Part shown: in pieces, positions 25,989 to 35,488 of the stretch | Layout of the letters: each line of letters starts with the position of its first letter | How positions within the stretch are numbered: position 1 is the stretch's first letter | IMG/VR virus record: IMGVR_UViG_3300027721_000020 | Coordinates: 1 to 53,727 of that record | DNA from: a virus | Reading direction: 5' to 3' (one strand) | Length of the DNA: 53,727 bases | Made by a program: the position numbers and the translations under genes | The notes under the pieces: generated by a model | Seen by the model: the letters and a program-made list of their open reading frames with translations, nothing else | Databases searched by the model: none | What the model was told of the DNA's origin: nothing

Positions 25989-26759
25989 TTATGGTGTAAC
26001 GGTTACGGTTACTGTCCAATTTTGAATAGCTCCATTTGCCGATTCCACTGCATATATTACTGGAGCTGTGAAATTTTGAGCTTCTCCAGAAATAGGCAAA
26101 ATAGATGCTCCCAAACTTACTCCTATAACAGGAACTAATGCTGTTACCACAGTTAATGCAGGCATTGTTACGGCTACGGTATGTGCCACGGCATCAATAG
26201 TGGAAGACCCTGTTTGAAGCGGAATTACAAACGTAATAATGTCGTTTGCGTTCGGTAATAACAACTCCTCATAGGTGTAACTACCTATTGTGGTTTTGTC
26301 AGGTTGAAGTACAACCCCATTAATCATATAATAATGAAGATCGTCATCGTTGATCATGGGGTATCCATCGAATACTACTCTAGGAATAGTTACCAACACG
26401 TTCCCTCCTGTGAGGATTTTTACTGATTTTTCAATTATTTGATTTGGATTTATTGGGGCTGAAAATTTCACTGAATTTGCATCCGTTGTAACCGTACCAC
26501 CTGTGAATTTTGCAATGTTTTCAGGGGTCAAATCCGCCAATTGAAAATTCAAAGTCATATCTCCTTTGACCGAAGAACTTTCGAGCAAAGACCCCTGCAC
26601 ATTTTTGTAATTATTGGTTGCTGCATCGCTACCATTTAATTTTACCGAAGCTTCTCTTTGCCCAATTTGGATTTCCTCCCAATTTGTGCCAGCTCCGCCA
26701 TCTTGGGCTACATCCGCGGTCCAAAACTTTTTTATTTTTACACTTGTTACAATTGCCAT
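25989..26759 (-). CDS. Major tail protein with C-terminal Ig-like domain
   Basis: A 256-residue protein before the tail chaperones, the normal place of the major tail tube protein. The first 170 residues are beta-rich (VTSVKIKKFWTADV, GDMTLNFQLADLTPENIAKFTGG). The last 85 residues, from about IDAVAHTVAVTMPAL to QNWTVTVTVTP, form an Ig-like module of a kind common on Bacteroidota surface proteins and tail tubes. Such appended domains decorate the tail and may bind cell-surface glycans. Confidence 0.75.
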   Translation of the reverse strand: MAIVTSVKIKKFWTADVAQDGGAGTNWEEIQIGQREASVKLNGSDAATNNYKNVQGSLLESSSVKGDMTLNFQLADLTPENIAKFTGGTVTTDANSVKFSAPINPNQIIEKSVKILTGGNVLVTIPRVVFDGYPMINDDDLHYYMINGVVLQPDKTTIGSYTYEELLLPNANDIITFVIPLQTGSSTIDAVAHTVAVTMPALTVVTALVPVIGVSLGASILPISGEAQNFTAPVIYAVESANGAIQNWTVTVTVTP

Positions 26760-26762
26760 GAT

Positions 26763-27161
26763 TTATAATATTACAAAATTAATTTTTAATATTGCGTAAT
26801 GTTGGTGGATTTCCTCCACCGCCTCCGTGTATACTTCACGGCTCTCAACATAAAATGAGTATCCTGCTGTCTTTAGCAGCACACCGCATAAATTATATAA
26901 TAAGGTCTCCTTAGACGCTCCATTTACCAAATCCTCATAATAGGTGTTATTGTTCAATAGATCCTTGTAGAATATCTTAACGTACAACGCCCCATTTTGG
27001 ATGAATTTGGCAGTAGTTCCGGGAATCAAACTAATGACACAATCCTCTAGCACACTATCAGTAGGACGCCTCTTTTTGTATACTCCACCGCTCAATAAAT
27101 TAATCGGGCTTGCAGTAACAATAGTCCAAATATCCGTTAGTATGCCGTTCGTGGTTTTCAT
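26763..27161 (-). CDS. Tail terminator / completion protein candidate
   Basis: A 132-residue protein directly upstream of the major tail protein. The order adaptor, stopper, gp10-like, terminator, tail tube is standard in siphophages, and this protein occupies the terminator slot. No residue motif confirms it. Its start overlaps the stop of the upstream gene by four bases. Confidence 0.55.
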   Translation of the reverse strand: MKTTNGILTDIWTIVTASPINLLSGGVYKKRRPTDSVLEDCVISLIPGTTAKFIQNGALYVKIFYKDLLNNNTYYEDLVNGASKETLLYNLCGVLLKTAGYSFYVESREVYTEAVEEIHQHYAILKINFVIL

Positions 27162-27589
27162 TTAATTTTCTGTTTTAATTTTTCCACCAATTCCTGCAAT
27201 TTAGAACCCATTATAAGTTCGGATTTTTTTAAAACATTAAGATTATGGTAATTCTCCACATACGTAGCATATTCCATTCCAGCTACAATAATGACAGTAT
27301 ATCCATTTTGAGAAGTAGGAAATAAGGATGTGATAAATTCCATCCCTGTACCTGTACCTGTTTGTACACCTTCAAAACCTCGGAATCCTATCGGTTTTCC
27401 GTCCTTTAAAACAACTCCTCCTATGGAACTCTTTAGGTTGCTGGTTTGATCTGTATACCCTGCATTCATTTTCGCATGTGTAACTAATTCACTAACCAAC
27501 GCCTCTAAATTGTATATTAATGCAGCTTCAATTAACATTCCTTGTTGGCGGATATACTCCTTTAATTTAGTAGGGTTTTGTAATTTCAT
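27158..27589 (-). CDS. HK97 gp10-like head-tail joining protein
   Basis: A 143-residue protein. Its start (KLKEYIRQQGMLIEAALIYNLEALVSELVTHAKMNAGYTDQTSNLKSSIG) matches the helical N-terminus and Y-x-D-x-T-x-N-L-x-x-S-I pattern of gp10-type tail completion proteins. Its middle, YTVIIVAGMEYATYVENYHNLNVL, matches the conserved A-x-Y-A-x-Y-V-E core. It joins head and tail. Confidence 0.75.
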   Translation of the reverse strand: MKLQNPTKLKEYIRQQGMLIEAALIYNLEALVSELVTHAKMNAGYTDQTSNLKSSIGGVVLKDGKPIGFRGFEGVQTGTGTGMEFITSLFPTSQNGYTVIIVAGMEYATYVENYHNLNVLKKSELIMGSKLQELVEKLKQKIK

Positions 27590-27918
27590 ACCACAAGTTT
27601 TAACTTCCGTGTTAAATCCATATACTCCCTATCTTGTACTTGAAATATCCCTAAATTAACATTTCGGGCATCTTGTAATTGAACTTCCTTAACCCCAGTA
27701 ATATCTATACCGTCCAATATGGAATAATCAATATAAACAATATACTTGGCTTGTGTAGCCTGCCCATCAAGTAACAAAACATACTCCCGCCTTACTGTGG
27801 CATGATTACAAGGGAAATATACACTATTAACCTTTGTGGTAGCAATAGGATTCCCATTAATGTCAAATCCTCCGCCACTTCCCTCTGTTATTAATGATAT
27901 ATACCCCGTGTTTATCAT
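27586..27918 (-). CDS. Head-tail connector (stopper-like)
   Basis: A 110-residue beta-rich protein. ATG 27918 overlaps the upstream TGA (ATGA), and the TTG two codons earlier is not needed. It lies in the head-completion cluster between the adaptor and the gp10-like protein, where a stopper is expected. Positional call. Confidence 0.55.
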   Translation of the reverse strand: MINTGYISLITEGSGGGFDINGNPIATTKVNSVYFPCNHATVRREYVLLLDGQATQAKYIVYIDYSILDGIDITGVKEVQLQDARNVNLGIFQVQDREYMDLTRKLKLVV

Positions 27919-28241
27919 GTCCAATCCTCCCCGTTAAAACCATATTTTCCTCCGCTATACTTCGGGTCTCCATATGTCCCGTATATCTTATTGGCTAATC
28001 CTAAAAATCTCCCCTTAACGGAGATAGCATTGTTTATGCCTGCTTCTTGCTCAGTTAATGAAGGCTGTCCTGCCAAATATAGATATACGTCCGCAGTAGC
28101 TAATTGATAATTTTGTGAATCTCCTATTAGCTTCGTATAGACAGTAGAGCCAATAAGTTCCCTATCCAAACAAATCACCTCTAAGGTAACAGTAGGAATA
28201 GGGAAGACATTAATGGCCTGTAAGGCTTGAATGGTAGTCAT
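27915..28241 (-). CDS. Head-tail adaptor candidate
   Basis: A 108-residue protein from ATG 28241 (MTTIQALQAINVFPIP). It is the first gene after the capsid gene, the usual place of the gp6-like adaptor that binds the portal. There is no diagnostic motif. It overlaps the next gene by four bases. Confidence 0.55.
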   Translation of the reverse strand: MTTIQALQAINVFPIPTVTLEVICLDRELIGSTVYTKLIGDSQNYQLATADVYLYLAGQPSLTEQEAGINNAISVKGRFLGLANKIYGTYGDPKYSGGKYGFNGEDWT

Positions 28242-28253
28242 AATACTCAAATA

Positions 28254-29354
28254 TTACCAAGGAACTGCATTAATTTTCAAATAGAAATTATCTGCATACG
28301 TGTCTACAACGGAAAATGCACGGGCTTTTCCATAGATCTTTGCATAAGAAGGGTCAATTTGAGTATAATTCCCTGTTAGGAAAAAACTTTCGTAAACCTC
28401 CCTTGTAGGGTCAATTATCGGGATTTTATTCCACTCAAAATGCCCTACTTCCGTAGATTGTGCGAATACTGCTACCCCATCTTGAAATGGATTCGCTGTT
28501 GTTTTAGCTCCTTCCAAATCCTCTCTCGTTACCTTCTCATTGATAACTTCAAATATCACATTAGTATCAAAATAAGATACCAACATTTCATTTATTTGAG
28601 CCAAATTGGGGCTATTGTCTGCACCAACTAAGGAACCTATCAAAGTGATCGTTTGATTTTTTATTTGGGTGTTTTTTCGCACATAATTGAACCAAGTTTG
28701 GTTGATTTTGATGACGGTGTACATTTTGGAATGAGCTTCCCCAACATCGAGTATCCCTTGTATATCGTCTAATATCAGTGCAGCAGGATTTGCCCATGAT
28801 GTTCCTACATCATCCTTCTGCCAAGCAGCTACGGGATACTCCATTGCGGTAATCCCCTGCATATAGATAGAATTCGCAGATATGAACGAGTATTTGCAAG
28901 CCGAAGACAGCAAGCTCCATCCTATATACGCCATTTGTGCTACCATTGATAACCTTATTTTTTTCAGATCATCTCCGTAAAAATCCAATAATGCTTGCGC
29001 AGCGGAAGCATTTTGCAATTGCTGGAAATTGATTTTTAATTCATTATATTTTTCAATTTCGTCCGCAGTCCATTCATAACCTTTGCCAAAGGTTGTCATT
29101 TCACCGATCACACTTTGGTACCCAGGCCTGCCTGATACAGGAATAACCGAGTTAAGTGACATATGGTCAGCTGCCTCATTCAATGCCGTAGTAGGATTAC
29201 TTATCGTTTTCCAAGTTGTGCTTTTCATATTCTGCACAATAGGAAATGACACCTCCGCTTTGGTTGGCAGAATTGGGTTATCATTGTACCATGCCGTAAT
29301 ATCCTCGATAGATAATACACTGCCTATGGTAACTGGTTTTAATTTTCCTCCCAT
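28254..29354 (-). CDS. Major capsid protein (HK97-fold)
   Basis: A 366-residue protein after scaffold and decoration genes and before head-tail adaptors. Features typical of phage coat proteins include SNPTTALNEAADHM, a long helix around LQQLQNASAAQALLDFYGDDLKKIRLSMVAQMAY, YTVIKINQTWFNYVRKN (P-domain-like), and a C-terminal FFLTGNYTQIDPSYAKIYGKARAF with strand endings. It resembles the lambda E-like coat family in layout. No protease domain precedes it, so maturation probably relies on a separate scaffold. Confidence 0.8.
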   Translation of the reverse strand: MGGKLKPVTIGSVLSIEDITAWYNDNPILPTKAEVSFPIVQNMKSTTWKTISNPTTALNEAADHMSLNSVIPVSGRPGYQSVIGEMTTFGKGYEWTADEIEKYNELKINFQQLQNASAAQALLDFYGDDLKKIRLSMVAQMAYIGWSLLSSACKYSFISANSIYMQGITAMEYPVAAWQKDDVGTSWANPAALILDDIQGILDVGEAHSKMYTVIKINQTWFNYVRKNTQIKNQTITLIGSLVGADNSPNLAQINEMLVSYFDTNVIFEVINEKVTREDLEGAKTTANPFQDGVAVFAQSTEVGHFEWNKIPIIDPTREVYESFFLTGNYTQIDPSYAKIYGKARAFSVVDTYADNFYLKINAVPW

Positions 29355-29374
29355 TTTTTTTATATTTGAACTAA

Positions 29375-29947
29375 TTAATACTTAATTTCATTAATATCCA
29401 TCGTAGCTAGGTATAATGGACCTATACGACCTTCGTATATATCTGCACGGACAAAAGCATCTGCCATGAAAATTACCTGCGAATCTGAGGGAACTTGAAA
29501 GGATTCCTTCAATATAGTATTGGCAACATTGCTCAAGGCTCCTGCGGTGGCTCCAGTAGCAGAGGATTGGTATATAAATATACCTGCAGTTGCGGCTTCT
29601 AATGCTGTACCTACGGTAACATCCGAAGTACCGTCTCCATTATCTACAATAGTAGTAATTGCATACGCCTTTCCTCCAGTAGCTTGCATTAGATACTCTC
29701 CAACCTTGAAATTATTGGTATCCGTATCTATTTTGAATATACTGGTAGAAGAACCAGTCAAAAGTTTTGCTTGCTTGCAAACAGTCCTTTTGCCGGATGA
29801 AGGTGCTGTTAAGGGGGTAGCCTCTTCTACAAACTTACCCGTTACCAGCGTAGATAGTACCAAAGAAACCCCTCCGGGCACATCACTAATCCTATTAATG
29901 ATATTTTTCTTTAGCAACTTATCGCTGGATGTTGTTATTTGTTTCAT
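29375..29947 (-). CDS. Capsid decoration-like protein
   Basis: A 190-residue protein between scaffold and capsid genes. The middle (GEYLMQATGGKAYAITTIVDNGDGTSDVTVGTALEAA) is a beta-rich segment typical of decoration proteins in this position. It overlaps the scaffold gene by 29 bp. Positional and compositional call. Confidence 0.55.
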   Translation of the reverse strand: MKQITTSSDKLLKKNIINRISDVPGGVSLVLSTLVTGKFVEEATPLTAPSSGKRTVCKQAKLLTGSSTSIFKIDTDTNNFKVGEYLMQATGGKAYAITTIVDNGDGTSDVTVGTALEAATAGIFIYQSSATGATAGALSNVANTILKESFQVPSDSQVIFMADAFVRADIYEGRIGPLYLATMDINEIKY

Positions 29948-30632
29948 CTTTTTTCATTTTATTGATTAATACTCTGGCGTCTCTTAATTCTGGAGTCTCG
30001 CCATTCAACTCCGGTAACTTAACCTCACTTTTCGGACTAATTGTATTTAGTCCTTGCTCCTTAGCTGCCTGTACAAAGGCTTTGGTATCGCTTTCTATTG
30101 CGGACAGGTACGATGAAAAACTTTCCTCAGTATCGAATTTTGCAGACTTAAACGAGGTGATAATAGGATTGCTTAAATATGCAGGTAAGCCTGTCAACAT
30201 CTTATTAAGCTTGTCCTGCCTTGTGGTGTCTGTCTTTTCCATCCGTAATGTCAATAAATCGGCATTTAACTGAGATAAAGCCTCTTGTGAAGCTTTGTTT
30301 TGTGCCATTATGTCCAGAATATAATCAGGAATACCCTCTTTTTGTTTTTTCTTTGTCTCCTCCTCTCGGGTTTTCCTTGTATTTTCCTCTTGTGCAGCTT
30401 TTGCCTTGTCGGCTTCCTCTTTTTCCTTCACTTTCCTCAATACATCCGAGGTGTAATGGCTGATATTGCCGTCAATACTCTTAATTGCACTGGATAGCTC
30501 TGCTTTTTGCAGAATTTCATCCGTAGTAATTATTGATTCCAAGCTTTTTGCCAAGTCTTCTAAGGACCTGTCCGATACATTCGAGGTAGTTCCTCTCTGT
30601 ATTTTTAATTTTTGTAGGATTTTTTCGTACAT
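29919..30632 (-). CDS. Capsid scaffolding protein
   Basis: A 237-residue, highly charged, helical protein. Residues 60-105 are a Lys/Glu/Ala coiled coil (KVKEKEEADKAKAAQEENTR) and the C-terminus is basic and polar. That composition, together with the position directly upstream of decoration and capsid genes, is typical of phage scaffold proteins that shape the procapsid and leave before packaging. A Bacteroidota-type promoter lies immediately upstream at 30659-30666. Confidence 0.75.
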   Translation of the reverse strand: MYEKILQKLKIQRGTTSNVSDRSLEDLAKSLESIITTDEILQKAELSSAIKSIDGNISHYTSDVLRKVKEKEEADKAKAAQEENTRKTREEETKKKQKEGIPDYILDIMAQNKASQEALSQLNADLLTLRMEKTDTTRQDKLNKMLTGLPAYLSNPIITSFKSAKFDTEESFSSYLSAIESDTKAFVQAAKEQGLNTISPKSEVKLPELNGETPELRDARVLINKMKKDETNNNIQR

Positions 30633-30658
30633 GGTATAAAAAATTTAAAAATATATTA

Positions 30659-30700
30659 CAAAGTTATGAAATTAATTAATAGATAATCTTTTTATATTCA
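30659..30700 (-). promoter_or_regulatory. Late promoter for scaffold-capsid operon
   Basis: On the minus strand a perfect TAACTTTG (30659-30666) matches the Bacteroidota -7 element TAnnTTTG. It lies in a 70-base AT-rich gap between the MuF-like and scaffold genes. A clear TTG at the expected -33 distance is missing, so activity may be modest or need an activator. It could boost capsid and scaffold levels. Confidence 0.6.
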
Positions 30701-30702
30701 AT

Positions 30703-31722
30703 TTAAGGGATATTTACAAGAAATTTAGGCTTAGTTTTCCAGTTTTTCCATAGCTTTTCATTGATTTTCACATATGAGGTGAACTTCTTTGGTAGTTTCG
30801 GAACCGCATTAACACTAGGTGTACTAGGCTGCTCTCCAGCCAATATCAAATCAGTATCTTTATCCATTTCCTCAGGAGTTTTGATAATATCTGTGGACAC
30901 ACATTTGCAATTCACATGCCACTTATAGGTAAAATCAAAATCTTTAGGATAATCCCCCTGTAAATCAGTGCAGCTTATGCCTCCTTTGTCGCTTGCAGGA
31001 TTATGACTAGGACTGGTAGTTATCCTCACACCTACTACAAAATCCTGCTGCTTTCTTTTTTCCAAATTGCTTGCCTCGTATGCAAAATTTGTTTCATTCC
31101 TTGTTACACGTAAGGCATTCCTATATGAACTTCGGTATACTCCTTGTCCAGGGGTATACGCCTTCGCAGCTTTGGATAATCTTAATGTACCTGATTCACT
31201 TCGCACCCTTCTGAACAACTTATCAGGAGCATTTAGGTATTGTTGTATCTGCCTTGCTATGGTATCCGCACTGTATCCCCTTCCTATACCTAACTCTAAT
31301 GCCAATTCCATCTCCTGTTTGAATTGCTTCGTATTTTTCCATATTCGGTCGGATAGATTTAACCCGTTTATTTTTCTTGCTACGAAAGCTCTCCTTGCTC
31401 CATCATTTCCTGATAGATATTTATTTTTGAATTGTGTAGGCAATTCCTCTATGGATTTACCAAAGGCATAATAAGCTAATTCATTATTCTTATTAACGGC
31501 TAAATCCCATTCACTATTTATTCCTTCAATAGTGATTCCTTTTACCTCTGAAAATAACCTTTCCAAGAGGGCATTTACTTTTTTGTTAAGTGTAGGATAG
31601 TTTTTGAAATAAAACTCGTCTCCGGGCGTAAAACTAATCGGAATGGCTAATAGAGATATTTCCTTTATTACCTGAATATAGGCTTTTCGTATCTGATCTA
31701 AATATTTCTTCTGATTAGGCAT
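30703..31722 (-). CDS. MuF / SPP1 gp7-like minor head protein
   Basis: A 339-residue protein starting at ATG 31722 (MPNQKKYLDQIRKAY). It shows the phage head morphogenesis pattern: helical N-terminus, LELGIGRGYSADTIARQIQQYLNAPDKLFRRVRSESG, RVTRNETNFAYEASNLEKRKQQDFVVGVRITTSPSHNPASD, and the C-terminal HVNCKC that pairs with an upstream Cys. Such proteins bind the portal and enter the capsid. It follows the fibre gene at 31729 and the portal gene at 33693. Confidence 0.85.
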   Translation of the reverse strand: MPNQKKYLDQIRKAYIQVIKEISLLAIPISFTPGDEFYFKNYPTLNKKVNALLERLFSEVKGITIEGINSEWDLAVNKNNELAYYAFGKSIEELPTQFKNKYLSGNDGARRAFVARKINGLNLSDRIWKNTKQFKQEMELALELGIGRGYSADTIARQIQQYLNAPDKLFRRVRSESGTLRLSKAAKAYTPGQGVYRSSYRNALRVTRNETNFAYEASNLEKRKQQDFVVGVRITTSPSHNPASDKGGISCTDLQGDYPKDFDFTYKWHVNCKCVSTDIIKTPEEMDKDTDLILAGEQPSTPSVNAVPKLPKKFTSYVKINEKLWKNWKTKPKFLVNIP

Positions 31723-31728
31723 GGTCAA

Positions 31729-33690
31729 CTAGTTAAAATGAATTATTGCCCATACCAGTACATTTGTACCTGCCGTCTTTGATTCCAGAACATGGCCTAT
31801 CTCCCTAAAATGCACAACAGGCGTAGGAATAGCTAAAGTGGTGTCCACACGTCCAGCAGTAGTGCTGCTAGATACCATTATATAGCCTCTGGTTGTTGCT
31901 ACTGCATCAACTAACAACACCTGAGCCTTTCCTGACACAGTTACCCATGTTTCCTGCCCATCTGCGATACCGTCCTCGTATACAATTCCCATAGGAAAAT
32001 CTCCATCAATAGGATTGACCATAAAAGAATTATCAGTTACTGTGGACACAGCTACCACCATACCCTTAACTGAATTGGCTCCTGTTTTGTTTACAATTTT
32101 AACCTTACCTTCATAAGTATCAACATATCCTTTTGTCGGAATAGTATCATTGCCGGTTATTCCAGTAGCTACCTTTGTTAGGGTCTGAGAATCTATTGTT
32201 ATTCCATTAATAGATATTATTCTATTCCTTGAAATAGTAATCCTACTCACTTCATTTCCCCAAAACATTTCTATTTGCTGAGTGCTGCCTTTGTTGACTA
32301 TATGGAAGACATTTTGTATATCTCCTATATCTTGTGTACCGGCACCAGAATTGTACCTTGCAGAAAGTTCCGCAGCGGATAACTTCCAATCATACACAAC
32401 AAATTCATCTATAAGAAAATTAACACATGCCGTAGAACCTCCTGAAATACCGGACAATTGGAATACATCGGCGACTAACAAGGTATCGCTAGCCTCAATG
32501 TTTGCAGAGCTTAAGGATACGGTATCTATTGCATTATTGACGTAGATATTTAATCCTGATAGTGTTCCTGTTCCGTCGTAAATTACTGCTACATGGAACC
32601 AAACGTTCAGATTATCCTCAAAATTGAATGTGCCTCTTTTGCGAATCAACCTACTCGAATTACTCGAGGCTAATACACAATCCAGGAGTCCTGCAATAGT
32701 AACCTTCAAAAAGAACCCATTAGTTTCACTTGACGCTTTGGAAAATAGTATCCTCTCTGCTCCTGATACTGCGGCACATAAAAACCAACCTTCAAAGGAA
32801 AAAGGGGTATTGAAATCAAAACCGAAATCAATAGCATTACTTGAAGCCAATCTTTGTGAAGCTCCAGTAATACTAATACTGGATTCTCCTAATTTTTTCA
32901 ATACTAGGTCCCATACCGGAGTATTGACAAATGATAAGGTCCGTAGATTCCCACTAGCATCACTAGCTATTGTTCCCACGCTATCGTTAAGGTGATACCA
33001 GGCATATGGTGCTTTTGTAGTAGGGATTCCCAATACTATCTCCTTATCGAAAGGGAGAATGATATTTTCAAATTGCAATGTCTCAAAATAACTAATTATT
33101 CGGTTATTTTGTACATATAGATCAAAATTCAACCTGCTTATCTCAATAACATATATAATTGCAGCAGGATTGGAGGGTAGACCACCACTAATAGTATAAT
33201 TGCCATTAATATCAAAACTGGAAACAATGCTAAGGGAGGGGTCAAAAGTAGGTACTCCTTCAATTGAACATACCAAAGCGTCTTCTCCGTTTTCCCATTG
33301 GTTGAGGAGTATAGTTGCACCCTGAGGCTTGCTGATCGTGCCGCTAATTGTCGTAATTTCTGCATAGTAATAAACTTTTAAGATTCTATTTTCAAGATTA
33401 GTAACCCTTTGTGAAATATCGCCCCCGTCCCCGGAGGCCTCAAAAAAATCGGCTGTGGCGGATTCAAACTCTGCTATACTAAGATAATTATCTCCGGGCG
33501 TAGCACTCTTTTGAATGGTAGTTACATCTACACCGTTTATGAAAAACCAATCTCCTATAATCCTGACGGAGATGCGATAACCCACATAACTCCATACACA
33601 AGTTCCTGCTACTAATCCGTGAAAATTACCATGTTCATCCGTATACCCCCAATTACCATTAGGTCTTTTATAAAATTGCCTGTTTTCCAT
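31729..33690 (-). CDS. Fibre-like protein with concanavalin A/LamG domain
   Basis: A 653-residue protein from ATG 33690 (MENRQFYKRPNGNWGY). Around residues 225-465 there is a laminin-G/ConA-like lectin fold: SSISITGASQRLASSNAIDFG, TPFSFEGWFLCA, WFHVAVIYDGTGTLSGLNIYVN, and FLIDEFVVYDWKLSAAELSARYNSG. The section after it has a fibre-style repeat GNDTIPTKGYVDTYE near 540. The C-terminal 110 residues look like a capsid fibre tip. It lies between portal and MuF genes, so it may be a head fibre or decoration with a sugar-binding domain. LamG domains are not usually encoded at this place. Confidence 0.75.
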   Translation of the reverse strand: MENRQFYKRPNGNWGYTDEHGNFHGLVAGTCVWSYVGYRISVRIIGDWFFINGVDVTTIQKSATPGDNYLSIAEFESATADFFEASGDGGDISQRVTNLENRILKVYYYAEITTISGTISKPQGATILLNQWENGEDALVCSIEGVPTFDPSLSIVSSFDINGNYTISGGLPSNPAAIIYVIEISRLNFDLYVQNNRIISYFETLQFENIILPFDKEIVLGIPTTKAPYAWYHLNDSVGTIASDASGNLRTLSFVNTPVWDLVLKKLGESSISITGASQRLASSNAIDFGFDFNTPFSFEGWFLCAAVSGAERILFSKASSETNGFFLKVTIAGLLDCVLASSNSSRLIRKRGTFNFEDNLNVWFHVAVIYDGTGTLSGLNIYVNNAIDTVSLSSANIEASDTLLVADVFQLSGISGGSTACVNFLIDEFVVYDWKLSAAELSARYNSGAGTQDIGDIQNVFHIVNKGSTQQIEMFWGNEVSRITISRNRIISINGITIDSQTLTKVATGITGNDTIPTKGYVDTYEGKVKIVNKTGANSVKGMVVAVSTVTDNSFMVNPIDGDFPMGIVYEDGIADGQETWVTVSGKAQVLLVDAVATTRGYIMVSSSTTAGRVDTTLAIPTPVVHFREIGHVLESKTAGTNVLVWAIIHFN

Positions 33691-33692
33691 CA

Positions 33693-35087
33693 CTATATTA
33701 TTTGATTATTAACGGATAATTCGTCCTCTATTGCCTTTACTTCGCTTGCGTAGTCATCAACCTCTCTTAACAATTCTACACGTGTGGAAAGGCTCATACT
33801 ACCTCCAGCTAATGAGATATACTCAGCTAATTCCTTTTTTGAATTGACCGAATACGGCTGAATTTCACTCCTTATTGAAATGGAATTGAACTCATTGGTA
33901 TATTTGGGTAGAAGTACCGCCAGGAATTTTTTGATTATCTCTAATTCATCGTAGAACATCTTTTCCCATTCACCTCCCAAATCTCGGGCTTTAGCCTTTG
34001 CATCACTGAATAATAATTCCTTGTTCTCTGCACTGGTATTGCTATTGATCATATTGGCAAATGATATATCTGGCATTTGCACCTGTTCAAAAAATGAGTT
34101 GCGAATACGACCATAACGGTCTGCGATTGCTTCTTTAGCTCCTGGCCAAGTAACATCCTGCATAACACCACCCTTTCCTACCAAAATTATATGCCTAGAA
34201 TCTGTGGACTTTTCCGTAACCTCATTTGGACTATTGTTAGTTATCTCACCATAATCCAAAGTGAATGTAGGCAATGAATTTCTTTTAATATAAAGTCCTT
34301 GAAAGCTCTCCATTTCCTCAAGTTGTTCAACTAATGCGGTTCCTGCTTTGCCTCCCCAAACAGGTTCTGGCAACCAAGTATGTACTACTGGAAATACCTC
34401 TAATTTCAACGGACTAGGTGTACTTGTCTCGTCTAATTTCCATCCCCCTCGATTAACATACCTACGAAACTCAGGAGCTACTCCATTAATGTACGTATCA
34501 AAATAGGCTACATTTGCCTTATCCTTGTACGCAATAGACACCACTAATAGTTCACCATTTTCATCATTATTAGCATATATTTTGTAACCATCCATTTCGC
34601 TGTATATAGAATGGGTGAGCTTTTTTGTTACTTGTTCCCCCTCAATTGTTCCTGGCTTATCATATACCTTCCATACAGTTACCACTTCACAACAAGCATT
34701 GACCCGCTTGGCACGTTCTATGTTGGTAGAATCAATATTATTATTTATCCTATATACCTGCTCTATTATAGAGCTTGCTTTTTTTTCAGTATCTGAACCA
34801 GTAAGATAGGAATATTTCCTTTCCGTAGAGGCAGAAAACATAGCCTGTGCAATCCTGGATACGGCAAGCTTTTGAAGGGCTAAAGGTGTACGCTTGAAAT
34901 CGTCCTGCCCTGTTTCCGTTAGTTTAACCGGGTATGCTACGGTATCCCAAATCTTATGCAACATAGGGTCATACTGCGGCAACAAGTCCGTCCATAATGG
35001 AACCGCAAAACTTGTTACCGAAAGTAGTTTGACAATTTCAGAATTATCCGTTAAGGCTAAAATTGCCTCTAATTGACTATTTGTCAT
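33693..35087 (-). CDS. Portal protein
   Basis: A 464-residue SPP1/HK97-type portal. It sits between terminase and head genes. The early RTPLALQKLAVSRIAQAMFSA, the middle ERAKRVNACCEVVTVWKVYD and the later LVEQLEEMESFQGLYIKRNSLPTF resemble wing and stem regions of portal proteins. It would form the dodecameric channel for DNA packaging. Its start overlaps the end of the acidic 119-residue gene by 11 bp. Confidence 0.8.
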   Translation of the reverse strand: MTNSQLEAILALTDNSEIVKLLSVTSFAVPLWTDLLPQYDPMLHKIWDTVAYPVKLTETGQDDFKRTPLALQKLAVSRIAQAMFSASTERKYSYLTGSDTEKKASSIIEQVYRINNNIDSTNIERAKRVNACCEVVTVWKVYDKPGTIEGEQVTKKLTHSIYSEMDGYKIYANNDENGELLVVSIAYKDKANVAYFDTYINGVAPEFRRYVNRGGWKLDETSTPSPLKLEVFPVVHTWLPEPVWGGKAGTALVEQLEEMESFQGLYIKRNSLPTFTLDYGEITNNSPNEVTEKSTDSRHIILVGKGGVMQDVTWPGAKEAIADRYGRIRNSFFEQVQMPDISFANMINSNTSAENKELLFSDAKAKARDLGGEWEKMFYDELEIIKKFLAVLLPKYTNEFNSISIRSEIQPYSVNSKKELAEYISLAGGSMSLSTRVELLREVDDYASEVKAIEDELSVNNQII

Positions 35088-35436
35088 GATTCCTATGTTT
35101 TTGTGATTTTCTCACCAGAGGCGGATGTGTTGCTTCGGATGCCTCATCTTCCTCAGGTAATTCAACCTCATCGTCCACTTCCTCAGGTAATTCAACCTCA
35201 TCGTCCTTAATTTCGGCCTTCCCTTCTGCAATCAATGCTTTTGCAAAATCAATTTTCTTTTTTTCGATTGCACTTTCTGAGGATTCCAGAATAACGGAGA
35301 ATTTATTGGGATTCACCCTTAGTCCAGACTCCATTGTATAATACATTTCCTTTGTGCTGAAATCTTTGGAAATCACTTTCACAATCTCCTTTTCCCCATC
35401 TACCAAAACGGTACTACCTATTTTTATTGTTTCCAT
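35077..35436 (-). CDS. Acidic protein preceding portal
   Basis: A 119-residue protein. The N-terminal 60 residues form a small beta domain (KIGSTVLVDGEKEIVKVISKDFS). The C-terminal part is acidic with two copies of DDEVELPEE(V) encoded by a 30-bp tandem repeat, then a basic tail RKSQKHRNHDK. No family is recognised. It lies between large terminase and portal, so it may assist packaging or portal assembly. Confidence 0.6.
   Translation of the reverse strand: METIKIGSTVLVDGEKEIVKVISKDFSTKEMYYTMESGLRVNPNKFSVILESSESAIEKKKIDFAKALIAEGKAEIKDDEVELPEEVDDEVELPEEDEASEATHPPLVRKSQKHRNHDK
35148..35207 (-). repeat. 30-bp tandem repeat in acidic protein gene
   Basis: Two units, 35148-35177 and 35178-35207, nearly identical; they encode repeated acidic peptides and keep the reading frame. 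Confidence 0.9.
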
Positions 35437-35460
35437 AATTAATTAATTTGATTATTTATA

Positions 35461-35488
35461 CAAAGTTAAGAAAAATATTTTGTTGCAA
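35461..35488 (-). promoter_or_regulatory. Late promoter for portal operon
   Basis: On the minus strand TTG (complement of 35486-35488) lies 17 bases before a perfect TAACTTTG (35461-35468). This is a close match to the Bacteroidota -33/-7 pair. The start would be about 20 bases before the ATG at 35436. The promoter overlaps the last codons of the large terminase gene. Confidence 0.7.
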
